64,000 bases of DNA, from NCBI RefSeq assembly GCF_003185895.1, contig NZ_QHLY01000007.1, positions 310,001-374,000 of the forward strand, in the 5' to 3' direction. The translations under genes and the position numbers were made by a program. The notes below the pieces were generated by a model. The model did no database searches. It worked only from the letters and a program-made list of their open reading frames with translations, and was not told the DNA's origin. Below are positions 1-8,644 of the stretch, in pieces. This stretch comes from Cryobacterium arcticum (lineage in GTDB: Bacteria; Actinomycetota; Actinomycetes; Actinomycetales; Microbacteriaceae). The stretch's first letter is position 1. Every line of letters begins with the position of its first letter.

Positions 1-981
1 GATCACGGCACCGACTCCGTCGGCACCATCAACGGGCTGCGCGACGGCCAGATCAAGGTGTTCATGGCCATGGGCGGCAACCTGGTGGCGGCGATCAGCG
101 ACACGCAGGCGGCGGAGGCGGCGATGCACGGCGCCGAGATGACGGTGCAGGTCTCCACCAAGCTCAACCGGTCGCACGCCGTAGTGGGTGATGCGGCCCT
201 GATCCTGCCGACCATGGGGCGCACCGAGATCGACCGGCAGGCCACCGGAGTGCAGTTCGTGTCGGTGGAGGACACCGTCTGCGCGGTGCATCCGTCGTGG
301 GGTCAGGTGACCCCGGTCGCGCCGAACCTGCTCTCTGAGGTGGCGATTGTGAGCAGGCTGGCCAGAGCCGTGCTCGGCGAGAAGGTCCAGGTGGACTGGA
401 CCGGGTTCGAGCGGGACTACGACCTGATCCGCGAACACATCTCCCACGTCGTGGCGGGCTGCGACGACTACAACGTGAAGATCCGGGAGAAGGTCGGATT
501 CGTTCTGCCGAACGGACCCCGGGACTCCCGCACCTTCCCGACCCCCACCGGCAAGGCCATGCTCACCGTCAACGACCTCGAACACCTCGACCGGCCGGAG
601 GGCACCCTGATTTTGCAGAGCCTGCGCTCGCACGACCAGTTCAACACCACCATCTACGGCCATGACGACCGCTATCGCGGCATCAAGAAGGGCCGGCACG
701 TGGTGTTCGTGAACCCCAACGACCTCGTGGAGTTCGGTCTGGTCGACGAGCAGCTGGTGGATGTGCACGGGGTCTACCACGACGGTGTCGAGCGGGTGCT
801 GCGCGGATTCCGGGTGGTCTCGTATCCCACCGCCCGCGGCTGTGCGGCGGCGTACTACCCGGAGGCCAATGTGCTGGTGCCCCTGGACCACCTGGCCGAG
901 GGCAGCAACACCCCGATCTCGAAGGGCGTGATCGTGCGGCTCGAACCCGCGCACAACACCGAAGCCGTGCTGAGCTCCTAG
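1..981 (+). CDS. FdhF/YdeP-family molybdopterin oxidoreductase, C-terminal part
   Basis: The frame is open from the first base, so the start and the N-terminal Fe-S and catalytic domains lie outside the window. The 326 visible residues read through the end of the molybdopterin domain into the C-terminal dinucleotide-binding barrel. Typical stretches for the YdeP (formate-dehydrogenase-alpha-like) family are HGTDSVGTINGLRDG, FMAMGGN, STKLNRSH, LILPTMGRT and PRDSRTFPTPTGKA. YdeP-type enzymes bind bis-MGD, and their physiological substrate is mostly unknown. The convergent genes downstream make and process the same cofactor (mobA, moeA), which supports the assignment. Family confidence is high; substrate unknown. 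Confidence 0.85.
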   Translation, partial: DHGTDSVGTINGLRDGQIKVFMAMGGNLVAAISDTQAAEAAMHGAEMTVQVSTKLNRSHAVVGDAALILPTMGRTEIDRQATGVQFVSVEDTVCAVHPSWGQVTPVAPNLLSEVAIVSRLARAVLGEKVQVDWTGFERDYDLIREHISHVVAGCDDYNVKIREKVGFVLPNGPRDSRTFPTPTGKAMLTVNDLEHLDRPEGTLILQSLRSHDQFNTTIYGHDDRYRGIKKGRHVVFVNPNDLVEFGLVDEQLVDVHGVYHDGVERVLRGFRVVSYPTARGCAAAYYPEANVLVPLDHLAEGSNTPISKGVIVRLEPAHNTEAVLSS

Positions 982-993
982 GCTGACTGCGAC

Positions 994-1323
994 CTATTGC
1001 GCTGTGTGCGCCCAGCCGTCCTCGACGCCGCCGGCCCCGGTCTTCTCGGTCGCCTGCGTGGCGACCTCGACCGCGTGTGACACGGCGGCGGTAGCCTCCT
1101 GCTTGCCGCTGGTCGAGATCGTCCCGGCCGCGTAGCCCACCAGGAAAGTGCTGATGGGCCCGGCGGCGGCACCGGCGGCTCGTGAGGTTTGCTCCGCGAG
1201 CCCGAGCAGCAGCGAGTAGTCCACCTCCAGGTCGAGAATCTGCAAGGCCTGGGTCAGGCGGCGAGTCAGGTCATCCAGCGCGCCGGGATCGTCGGCACGG
1301 CTGTCGTCGGTGTGGCTGCTCAC
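994..1323 (-). CDS. Small DUF6457-like protein of the molybdenum cofactor cluster
   Basis: A 109-residue soluble protein starting with GTG; GAGGAG lies 5 nt upstream of that start. The core (LDDLTRRLTQALQILDLEVD, LLGLAEQTSRAA, PISTFLVGYAAG) resembles DUF6457, a helical domain that in other actinobacteria is often fused to or encoded beside MobA. Here it stands alone as the last gene of a minus-strand group containing mobA, moeA and an FMN reductase. A role in cofactor maturation or delivery is inferred from this neighbourhood only. The C-terminal ~35 residues are low in complexity (Ala, Thr, Gly). Confidence 0.55.
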   Translation of the reverse strand: MSSHTDDSRADDPGALDDLTRRLTQALQILDLEVDYSLLLGLAEQTSRAAGAAAGPISTFLVGYAAGTISTSGKQEATAAVSHAVEVATQATEKTGAGGVEDGWAHTAQ

Positions 1324-1398
1324 GGGGTCTCCTCGCGCTTTGAGTGCTGTTGCCTGGATGCTCTAGCAGTAGCACCGAGTACTGATCCCGGCAATCGA

Positions 1399-2001
1399 TC
1401 ACTTGCGGGAGCCAGGGTCCTCATCCCCGATGTGCCCCGGCGCGTTCGCGGTGAGCACCCGCTGCACGAATGCCGAGTACTCCTCCATATAGTGCGTGAG
1501 AAATGTTTTCGTGCCGTCGTCGGTGACGGTGCCGTTGGCGTCGTAGACGGCCGGATTGAAGGTGATGTAGGCCTCGGGCGAGTTCAGCTGTGGCGCATCG
1601 AGGAAGCTCAGCACACTGCGCATCGACGACTGCATCACCGCGGTGCCGATGCCGCCGGGGGAGGCACCGATGATGCCGGTGGGCTTGCGGGCGAAGGAGT
1701 TCGTGCCCCACGGCCGGGAACCCCAGTCGATGGCGTTCTTCAACGCGCCGGGGATCGACCGGTTGTACTCGGGGGAGACGAACAGGATGCCGTCGGAGGC
1801 TTCGATGGCGTCCTTGAGGCGACGTCCCTCCGGCGGGAAATCATCGTCGTAGTCCTGGCTGTAGAGAGGTAGGTCCCGGATGGGGATCTCGGTGAATTCC
1901 AACTCGTCGGGGGCGAGCGCGATCAGCGCCGAGGCGAGGGTGCGGTTGATGGAGGTGCTGCTCAGGCTGCCGACGAAGTAGCCGATCTTGTGTGTGGCCA
2001 T
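1399..2001 (-). CDS. NADPH-dependent FMN reductase (ChrR/azoreductase-like)
   Basis: A 200-residue flavodoxin-fold protein. It has the phosphate-binding loop GSLSSTSINR near residue 11 and the family signature SPEYNRSIPGALKNAIDW around residues 75-95, followed by SPGGIGTA. Relatives reduce FMN, quinones or chromate with NAD(P)H in the cytoplasm. The ATG is preceded by GGAAGGAAG, a good ribosome site. It lies between moeA and the DUF6457-like gene on the same strand; a direct link to molybdenum cofactor work is not evident. Length and motifs are complete. Confidence 0.88.
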   Translation of the reverse strand: MATHKIGYFVGSLSSTSINRTLASALIALAPDELEFTEIPIRDLPLYSQDYDDDFPPEGRRLKDAIEASDGILFVSPEYNRSIPGALKNAIDWGSRPWGTNSFARKPTGIIGASPGGIGTAVMQSSMRSVLSFLDAPQLNSPEAYITFNPAVYDANGTVTDDGTKTFLTHYMEEYSAFVQRVLTANAPGHIGDEDPGSRK

Positions 2002-2128
2002 GGGGTTCTTCCTTCCGACTCGGATGCCACCTGGTCACCGTTCGGCCGGCACCCAGGGCGTTGCCGCCGCAGGCATCCATTTCGGTTTAGCACACCGCCG
2101 CAGCGCCCCACAAGGGCGCGGCGGGGCG

Positions 2129-3355
2129 CTACCAGGGCAAGAGAAGCGTGTCCACCGGCTCCGGCGCGGATGCGCCCCCGGCGGGCACCACGGCCACGCC
2201 GTCCGCCTCGGCCAGGCCACGCAGCATGCCGGAACCCTGCCGGGCGGTGGGCACCGCGCCGCCCGCGGTGAGGCGGTACGCCACCAATCGGGTGGACGCG
2301 CTGAGGTTCGCCACGTCCGCGGCCAGAACCACCCGGCCGAGGGCGGCCAGCGGGCGGCCGAGCATCCCGTCGATCAGCGCAACGCCGAGGCTCGCGAGCA
2401 CCAGCATCGCGGCGAGCGGGTTGCCCGGCAGGCAGAGCATCAACCGGCCGTCGGCGAGCCGGGCGAGCATGACCGGGTGCCCCGGCCTCATCCGCACCCC
2501 GTCGATGAGCAGGGTTGCGCCCAGTTCGGTCAGGGCGGCGCGCACGTGATCGGCGGGGCCGCGCGCGCTGCCGCCGGTGCTGATCACCAGTGCCGCCGTG
2601 CTCGACCGGATCGCCGCGACGGTCTGGGCCAGATCGTCCGGCAACCGCTTCAGCGCCGTGAGTTCTGTGCCCATACCGGCGAGTAGGGCGGGGAACTCGG
2701 GGGAGTACGCGTCCCGCACCTGGCCGGCGGCCGGGATGCCCGATTCGATCACCTCGGTGCCGAGCAGGAGCAGTTCCACCGTGGGGGCGCCGGTCACGCC
2801 GAGGGTGTCGTGGCCGGTGACGGCCGCAAGCGCGAGCCGGGGCGTGGTCAGCACGCAACCGGCCTCGAGCATCAGTTCGTCCAGGCCGCATTCCTCGCCG
2901 CGGGCGCGCACATGCTCACCCGAAGCGGGCTCACCCGGCCGCGCTCGCCCGCCCCGGTGAAGCACACCCCTCGGGTGCGCGGCGTCAGCGTGGTCGACCG
3001 TGCCGTTCTCCGAGCGCAGGATGCCGTGGGTGCGGGCCGGCACGCAGCCGCCGGTCGCGATCGGCCGGGCTGTTCCTGGGGCCAGCGGCGTCGTCGCCGG
3101 CGGGTCGCCCGCGAGGATCGGGTCGCCGATCAGCCAGGGGGCGTCGCCGCTGACGGCCCATCCGTCCATGGCCGAGGTCGCCGTGGCGGGCAGTGCGGTG
3201 AGCGAGTGCAGCGGTGCGGCGAGGGTGCGCCCGGCCGCCTCCCGCAGCGGCACGGTCTCGGTGCGGCGGGGCAGTTCCGTGCCGAAGGTGTGCACCGCGG
3301 CCCGGGCCTCCAACCACTCCATCACGAGGTCACCTCGGTTGTGGCTGAACGACAT
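2129..3355 (-). CDS. moeA: Molybdopterin molybdenumtransferase MoeA
   Basis: MoeA inserts molybdate into adenylylated molybdopterin in the cytoplasm. The protein (about 408 residues) shows the N-terminal PLREAAGRTLAAPL and SAMDGWAV motifs. The central MoCF domain follows (LLLGTEVIESG, VRDAYSP, VISTGGSARGPADH, LIDGVRMRPGHP, LCLPGNPLAA), then a short C-terminal domain. I chose the ATG at 3355 because AAGGAG lies 6 nt upstream. A GTG at 3385 and an ATG at 3319 in the same frame are alternatives. A His/Arg/Gly-rich loop near residue 105 (HPRGVLHRGGRARPGEP) is unusual but stays in frame. mobA is just upstream on the same strand. Confidence 0.88.
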   Translation of the reverse strand: MSFSHNRGDLVMEWLEARAAVHTFGTELPRRTETVPLREAAGRTLAAPLHSLTALPATATSAMDGWAVSGDAPWLIGDPILAGDPPATTPLAPGTARPIATGGCVPARTHGILRSENGTVDHADAAHPRGVLHRGGRARPGEPASGEHVRARGEECGLDELMLEAGCVLTTPRLALAAVTGHDTLGVTGAPTVELLLLGTEVIESGIPAAGQVRDAYSPEFPALLAGMGTELTALKRLPDDLAQTVAAIRSSTAALVISTGGSARGPADHVRAALTELGATLLIDGVRMRPGHPVMLARLADGRLMLCLPGNPLAAMLVLASLGVALIDGMLGRPLAALGRVVLAADVANLSASTRLVAYRLTAGGAVPTARQGSGMLRGLAEADGVAVVPAGGASAPEPVDTLLLPW

Positions 3356-3443
3356 CGCGGACTCCTTGCACGTGGGTGGCGGCACACGCTCGCCTCCTCA
3401 AGGCTATCCACTCGCTGATCGCAGGTCGGGTTCGGTGGGGGCG

Positions 3444-4157
3444 TCACTCGTTGGCGTCGGCGGACTGGTTCGGTGCTGCACTCGCGCCCGGCAGCACAAT
3501 GCCCAGACGGGCCGCGTCGGCAGCGGTGTCGACGTCGGCGCTCAACCCGTCGGGCAAGGTCGCCTCCACCAGGTTCAGCGCCCCGATCAGGCTTTTCACC
3601 GAGAGGTTCTCCGCGTCACCGGCGGCCGCCGCAGCCGCCCGGAGGGCCACCAACCGGTAGACCGCCAGCAGCGGCTGACGGTGGCCGTGCGCATCCACGC
3701 TGATCACCCCGTCGATGGTGAGGCTCTGGGCTGCCCCGAGTTCGACCGTGCCCGGCAGGTGTTCGAGCGTGGTCAACAACGCCGTGACGGCCTCGTCGGC
3801 CCGCACCAGGTCGGCGGCCGACACCACGACCCAGTCCGCGTCGCCCCGCTCGGCACCGCCCTCAGCAGCACCGCCGGTATCAGCACCGCCGGCAGCCAGG
3901 GCACCCAGCCCGGCCACGATGGCAGCGGCCGGCCCGCCCCAGCGCGGCTCTTCCACGGCAGACAGCACGCCGGCGGGGAGGGGCGCATCGGAGCCGACCA
4001 CACAGATGCGTTCGGCGCCGGTGACCGCACCGAGCACACCGGCCAGCAGGCTGCGGCCCTGGTAGACGAGGGCGGTCTTGTCGATGCCGCCGAGCCGGGT
4101 CGCCCGGCCGCCGGCCACCACGATCGCGGTCCAGCGCGGTGCGGCTGCGGCGGGCAT
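3444..4157 (-). CDS. mobA: MobA-like molybdenum cofactor guanylyltransferase
   Basis: A 237-residue nucleotidyltransferase that would join GMP to molybdopterin, the form used by the YdeP-type enzyme at the window's left edge. The N-terminus has the diagnostic loop VVAGGRATRLGGIDKTAL (family form GG-S-R-MG-DK, with conservative changes here), then WGGPAAAI and WVVVSAADL, where MobA has its acidic metal site. It is the first gene of the group transcribed toward moeA. A TAGCCT box about 42 nt before the start (4204-4209, reverse strand) may be the promoter. The Ala/Gly-rich loop at residues 85-105 is low complexity. Confidence 0.8.
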   Translation of the reverse strand: MPAAAAPRWTAIVVAGGRATRLGGIDKTALVYQGRSLLAGVLGAVTGAERICVVGSDAPLPAGVLSAVEEPRWGGPAAAIVAGLGALAAGGADTGGAAEGGAERGDADWVVVSAADLVRADEAVTALLTTLEHLPGTVELGAAQSLTIDGVISVDAHGHRQPLLAVYRLVALRAAAAAAGDAENLSVKSLIGALNLVEATLPDGLSADVDTAADAARLGIVLPGASAAPNQSADANE

Positions 4158-4223
4158 GCGGAGTCTTTCGCTCGGGGCCGCTGTCGCGACCGGTGTGCTG
4201 TTCAGGCTACCCGGCAGACGGAA

Positions 4224-4249
4224 CGGGACCGGGCTGCCGCCCGGTCCCG
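4224..4249 (-). terminator. Perfect 11-bp hairpin after or before Moco genes
   Basis: CGGGACCGGGC and its exact complement are separated by TGCC. The hairpin sits between the end of the formaldehyde dehydrogenase gene and the start of mobA, both on the minus strand. It is most likely the terminator of the dehydrogenase gene; the following T-run is poor (GTTCCGT), so termination is inferred from the stem. Confidence 0.55.
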
Positions 4250-4277
4250 CACGCTGTCGACTGACTCAGATGGTGCG

Positions 4278-5495
4278 TCAGTCCTTGATGTAGCCGTTCG
4301 GGTTGAGCACGTACTTCGTCGCCGCACCCGCATCGAACTCGGCGTACCCGCGCGGGGCGTCCTCCAGGCTGATCGGCTGGGCGTGCACCGCCTTGGCGAT
4401 CTGCACCCGGTCGTGCAGGATCGCCATCATCAGCTGACGGTTGTACTTCATCACCGGGCACTGACCGGTGGTAAACGACAGCGACTTCGCCCAACCGGTA
4501 CCGAGGCTGAGCGACAGCGAACCTACCTTGGCGGCGTCCGTCGCCGCTCCCGGGTCACCCGTGACGTAGAGCCCCGGAATACCGAGTGCGCCACCGGCAG
4601 CGGTGATCGTCATCAGCGAGTTGAGCACCGTTGCGGGCTTCTCGGTTCCGGCATCCTTGCCGTGACCGTGCGCCTCGAATCCAACGGCGTCGACCGCCGC
4701 ATCCACTTCGGGCACACCCAGGATCTGCTCGATCTGGTCCTGCGGCTCACCCTTGGTGAGGTCGACGGTCTCGCAGCCGAAGCTGCGCGCCTGTTCCAGC
4801 CGCTCCGGGTTGAGGTCGCCGACGATCACGACGGCCGCTCCGAGGAGCTGCGCGGAGACGGCGGCCGCGAGGCCCACCGGTCCGGCGCCGGCGATGTAGG
4901 CCGTCGATCCCACACCGATACCAGCGGTGAAGGCGCCGTGGAACCCGGTCGGGAAGATGTCCGACAGCATGGTGAGGTCGAGGATCTTCTCCAGGGCCTG
5001 CTCGCGGTCGGGGAACTTCAACAGGTTCCAGTCGGCGTAGGGCACCAGCACGTACTGTGACTGGCCGCCGACCCATCCGCCCATGTCGACGTAGCCGTAT
5101 GCGCTGCCCGGACGGTCCGGATTCACGTTCAGGCAGACGCCGGTCTTGCGTTCCTTACAGTTGCGACAGCGACCGCAGGAGATGTTGAACGGGACGGAGA
5201 CGATGTCGCCCACTTTGATGAATTCGACGTCGCGGCCGACCTCAACCACCTCGCCGGTGATTTCGTGGCCGAGCACCAGACCTTCCGGTGCGGTGGTGCG
5301 TCCGCGCACCATGTGCTGGTCGGAGCCGCAGATGTTGGTCGTGATGGTTCTCAGGATGACGCCGTGCTGGACCTGTCGGCCGACGTTCGCCGGGTTGACG
5401 CCGGGTCCGTCCTTCAGCTCGAAGGTGGGGTAGTCGATGTCGATGACCTCGACCTTGCCCGGCCCTTCATAGGCAACTGCTCTGTTTCCTGCCAT
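4278..5495 (-). CDS. fdhA: Glutathione-independent formaldehyde dehydrogenase (Zn, NAD)
   Basis: A 405-residue medium-chain dehydrogenase matching the length of Pseudomonas-type FdhA, which oxidises formaldehyde to formate with tightly bound NAD. Catalytic zinc ligands are visible at C56 (NICGSDQH) and H77-E78 (GHEITGE). The structural zinc quartet is C107-C110-C113-C121, and the Rossmann loop is GAGPVG. The start is set by AGGAGG 9 nt before the ATG at 5495; upstream in-frame starts lack this and add unrelated sequence. Formate produced here could feed formate-using redox chemistry, but no formate dehydrogenase is certain in the window. Confidence 0.88.
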   Translation of the reverse strand: MAGNRAVAYEGPGKVEVIDIDYPTFELKDGPGVNPANVGRQVQHGVILRTITTNICGSDQHMVRGRTTAPEGLVLGHEITGEVVEVGRDVEFIKVGDIVSVPFNISCGRCRNCKERKTGVCLNVNPDRPGSAYGYVDMGGWVGGQSQYVLVPYADWNLLKFPDREQALEKILDLTMLSDIFPTGFHGAFTAGIGVGSTAYIAGAGPVGLAAAVSAQLLGAAVVIVGDLNPERLEQARSFGCETVDLTKGEPQDQIEQILGVPEVDAAVDAVGFEAHGHGKDAGTEKPATVLNSLMTITAAGGALGIPGLYVTGDPGAATDAAKVGSLSLSLGTGWAKSLSFTTGQCPVMKYNRQLMMAILHDRVQIAKAVHAQPISLEDAPRGYAEFDAGAATKYVLNPNGYIKD

Positions 5496-5749
5496 TTTGT
5501 GTATCCTCCTTGATACCTTTTTCGCTGGCCAACCGCACGTTTTGCGCACGGGTAGGCGGCCAGCATCACTGATGGTTCTCGGTGGTTCGCTCACACTGGA
5601 GCACTCTCCATGGCACTACAGGACACTGGGAATTTCAAGGGTTTGCAGATGCCAAAAGGTGTGTATGGTAGCTGCGGCTACTCGGCCGGTCGTCGGGGCT
5701 ATCTGGTCGACGAACGGCGGGTTTTCGAGCTATGTCGCGTCGTGTTGTC

Positions 5750-5755
5750 TAGGGT
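5750..5755 (+). promoter_or_regulatory. -10 box predicting a leaderless AI-2E permease mRNA
   Basis: TAGGGT ends 6 nt before the ATG at 5762, and no Shine-Dalgarno sequence lies between. Transcription would start at or next to the A of the ATG. Confidence 0.45.
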
Positions 5756-5761
5756 GGTCAC

Positions 5762-6886
5762 ATGCGAACCCCAGACAACTCCGGTGCCCGCGTGTCCGGT
5801 GCACAGACCCAGCCGCCGACGACCCTGCGCACGCTGCTGACCGACAAGCTGGGTTGGCTCGGCCTGCGCAGCGCCCAGGTGCTTCTGGCGCTCGCACTGG
5901 TCGCCGTCGTGATCTTCGTTTTGGTGCAGGTGAAGCTCGTGGTGATCCCCCTTCTCATCGCGATTATCCTGGCGTCGGCGCTGAGCCCGGTGGTGGGATG
6001 GCTACGCCGGCGCGGGCTGTCGCCCATCTTGGCCACCTGGGTCACCCTCCTGTCGGCCATCGTCGTGTTCGGCGGCATCGTGACCCTGATCGTGTTCGCC
6101 GTCGAGAACCAGTGGAGTGAACTCGCCACGAGCGCCTCCGACGGTATCGACCAGTTGTCCACCTATCTCACCGAGGGTCCGTTGGCGATTGATGCCGCTC
6201 AGTTGGAGGACTTCCGCAACCAGGGCATCGACTTCCTCACGAGCAGCCAGTTCGGTTCCGGCGCCCTCGCCGGGGTGTCTGTCGCGACCGAGATCATCAC
6301 CGGCGCGGTGCTCGTCGTCGTGATCCTGTTCTTCTTCCTCAAGGACGGCGACGTCATCTGGAACTTCTTCCTGCGCCCCTTCAAGGGCGAGCGTCTGCGT
6401 CGCGGTCGCCGTATCGGCACCACCTCGGTGCGGGTGCTCGGCGGCTATGTGCGCGGCACGGCGATCATTGCCTTCGTCGACGGGGCCGCGATCGGGATCG
6501 GCCTCGCCATCCTGGGCGTGCCGCTGGCGCTGCCTCTGGCGGTCATCGTCTTCCTCACGGCGTTCATCCCGCTGATCGGCGCAACCGTGGCCGGCATCCT
6601 CGCCGCCCTGGTGGCGTTGGTGGCGAACGGGTGGGTCGTGGCCCTGATCGTGGTGGGCATTGTGGTGGTGGTCAATCAGCTCGAAGGCAACTTCCTGCAG
6701 CCGGTGGTGATGGCACAGTCGCTCAAGCTGCACCCGCTCGTGATCCTGGTCGCCCTCACCGCCGGCACCATTCTTGCCGGCATCATCGGCGCGGTGCTCG
6801 CCGTGCCGATCGCCGCCGTGGGCTGGGCCATCGTCAAGACCTGGAACGCGCCACCGGAGTTGGCCGGCCAAGCCCGTCTGGCCTAG
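5762..6886 (+). CDS. AI-2E family transporter (TqsA/YdiK-like membrane protein)
   Basis: A 374-residue polytopic inner-membrane protein with about seven to eight hydrophobic segments: two at residues 40-75, one near 90, one at 170-190 and several from 225 to the end. The C-terminal block GNFLQPVVMAQSLKLHPLV followed by ILAGIIGAVLAVP is the signature of the AI-2E/YdbI exporter superfamily. Members have been linked to autoinducer-2 export, Na+/H+ exchange or other roles; the substrate cannot be told here. It converges on the CPA1 antiporter gene with 17 bp between the stops. Confidence 0.9.
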   Translation: MRTPDNSGARVSGAQTQPPTTLRTLLTDKLGWLGLRSAQVLLALALVAVVIFVLVQVKLVVIPLLIAIILASALSPVVGWLRRRGLSPILATWVTLLSAIVVFGGIVTLIVFAVENQWSELATSASDGIDQLSTYLTEGPLAIDAAQLEDFRNQGIDFLTSSQFGSGALAGVSVATEIITGAVLVVVILFFFLKDGDVIWNFFLRPFKGERLRRGRRIGTTSVRVLGGYVRGTAIIAFVDGAAIGIGLAILGVPLALPLAVIVFLTAFIPLIGATVAGILAALVALVANGWVVALIVVGIVVVVNQLEGNFLQPVVMAQSLKLHPLVILVALTAGTILAGIIGAVLAVPIAAVGWAIVKTWNAPPELAGQARLA

Positions 6887-6903
6887 CTGCCCGTCCAGCG
6901 CGC

Positions 6904-8484
6904 TCAGCCCTCCAAACGCTTGGGCGAGCCGGCCTTGAGCGCGGTCTCCTCCACGTCGATGAAGGCGAGGGCAGATCGGATGGCTGGCTCCTGGTACCGG
7001 CCCTCCGCCCGGGCGGCCAGTACGGCGTCCCGCTCCGCCTCGATCATGGCCCGCCGCAACCGGGCATACGCCGCCGGGAGCGGCTCGGCCTCCTCTGGCG
7101 CCGGGTTGTCGATGGCGTCGGCCAGGAACACGGCATTGATGCGTAACCGCCCGATCACCCGTTCCTCGTCGGCATCGGTGACCTCGGCATCCAGGCGGGC
7201 CAGGCCGGCGGTCTGCGCTTCGGCGAGCAGCATCTGCGCCTCGATCCGCTCCTGGTTCTTGTCCGGCGGCGGCAGGCGCAACCGGCGGATGATCCACGGC
7301 AGAGCCAGCCCCTGCAGCAGGGTGCCGACCACCATGACAAACGCAAGGAACTGCAGGAACGCCCGGCCGGGGGTCTCCGGCGGCAACAGGAACACCGCCG
7401 CCAGGGTGACCACGCCGCGCATGCCGGCGAACGACACCGCCACGCCGGTGCGCCAGCTCCAGCCGCGCTCCCGCAGCCGCCGGGGGCCGTACCGGTAGAC
7501 CGACGTGGTGACGGCCATCCAGATGAACCGTGACACCAGCAGTGCTCCGAAGAGGGCGAGCGAGATCCACACCGTGGGCCAGAGGCCCGGCCCCGTGGAG
7601 ACCGCGCCCTCCAGGATCGACTCCAGGTTGAGACCGATGAACAGGAACACCGCGTTCTCCAGCAGGAACTGGATGGTTCGCCAGTTGATCGACTCGGCGA
7701 TGCGCGCCTCGGCGGACTGGATCACCGGCGCCCGGTAGCCCAGGTACAGCCCGGCGATCACCACGGCGAGCACCCCGGAGCCGTGCACCAGCTCGCCGAG
7801 GATGAACGCCAGGAACGGCGTGATCAGCGACAGGCTGGTGTCGAGCACCGGCGCGCGCAACTGCTTGCGGATCGCGGCGAGCATGAAGCCCACCACGAGG
7901 CCGACACCGGCGCCGCCCACAACGGCGAGCACAAAATCAGTGGTCACCGACCACGGCGTCACCGTACTCAGGATGGCGGCGATCGCCGCGTTCAACGCCA
8001 CCAGGGCGGTCGCGTCGTTGAGCAGACTCTCACCCTCGAGCACCGTCACCAGCCGGCGAGGCAGGCCCAGGCGTCCGGCGATTGCCGTGACGGCCACCGC
8101 ATCCGTCGGCGCCACGACAGCACCGAACGCGAACGCCGCCGCGAGCGAGATCGCCGGCACCACCAACCAGGCGGTGAGGCCCACGAACACCACGGTGAAC
8201 GCCACCAGCCCCACCGACAGCAGCAGGATGCCGTCGCGCCTGGCCCGCACGTCGATGACCGAGGTGCGGATGGCCGCGGCGAACAGCAAGGGCGGCAACA
8301 GTCCGTAGAGCACCAGTTCGGGCTCGACCTCGATGGTGGGTACGGAGGGGATGAACGAGGCGGCCGCCCCCACGACGACGAGCACGAACGGCGCCGACCA
8401 GCCCGCCCGGCGGGACAGGCCCGTGACCGCGACGGTGACCACGACGAAGACGACGATCCACTCGATGGTGCTGACCGGGTTCAT
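6904..8484 (-). CDS. CPA1 family Na+/H+ antiporter
   Basis: A 526-residue membrane protein with about 12 hydrophobic segments (residues 5-420) and a charged C-terminal cytoplasmic tail of about 110 residues. Conserved transport motifs are FGAVVAPTDAVAVTAI and GESLLNDATALVAL; the latter carries the Asn-Asp pair of the ion site. The family exchanges cytoplasmic Na+ (or K+) for protons. I chose the ATG at 8484 (MNPVSTIEW), which begins the first membrane helix. It lies 7 nt after a CATAAT box. An ATG at 8493 overlaps that box and is less likely. Confidence 0.9.
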   Translation of the reverse strand: MNPVSTIEWIVVFVVVTVAVTGLSRRAGWSAPFVLVVVGAAASFIPSVPTIEVEPELVLYGLLPPLLFAAAIRTSVIDVRARRDGILLLSVGLVAFTVVFVGLTAWLVVPAISLAAAFAFGAVVAPTDAVAVTAIAGRLGLPRRLVTVLEGESLLNDATALVALNAAIAAILSTVTPWSVTTDFVLAVVGGAGVGLVVGFMLAAIRKQLRAPVLDTSLSLITPFLAFILGELVHGSGVLAVVIAGLYLGYRAPVIQSAEARIAESINWRTIQFLLENAVFLFIGLNLESILEGAVSTGPGLWPTVWISLALFGALLVSRFIWMAVTTSVYRYGPRRLRERGWSWRTGVAVSFAGMRGVVTLAAVFLLPPETPGRAFLQFLAFVMVVGTLLQGLALPWIIRRLRLPPPDKNQERIEAQMLLAEAQTAGLARLDAEVTDADEERVIGRLRINAVFLADAIDNPAPEEAEPLPAAYARLRRAMIEAERDAVLAARAEGRYQEPAIRSALAFIDVEETALKAGSPKRLEG

Positions 8485-8491
8485 AGCCACC

Positions 8492-8497
8492 ATTATG
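8492..8497 (-). promoter_or_regulatory. -10 box (CATAAT) of the antiporter gene
   Basis: On the minus strand CATAAT is followed by 7 nt and then the ATG at 8484. No ribosome site is present, so a leaderless transcript is predicted. Confidence 0.4.
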
Positions 8498-8644
8498 CGT
8501 GCTGACCGGCGACAGCGACGGGCGGCCATTGCCGCTTTGCGGGTTCACGCCTACGATCCCCAGCAGGCCGGGGTGCGGCCGCTTCCGTCAGGTCTGCCGC
8601 TCCCGGCCGGCAGATTTGGCTACCCGCAAGGAGGCGAGGCGCAC

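Noticed and set aside
3000..5060. A 686-codon plus-strand frame across moeA, mobA and the formaldehyde dehydrogenase
   Set aside because: It crosses three well-supported minus-strand genes and an intergenic hairpin and has no domain.
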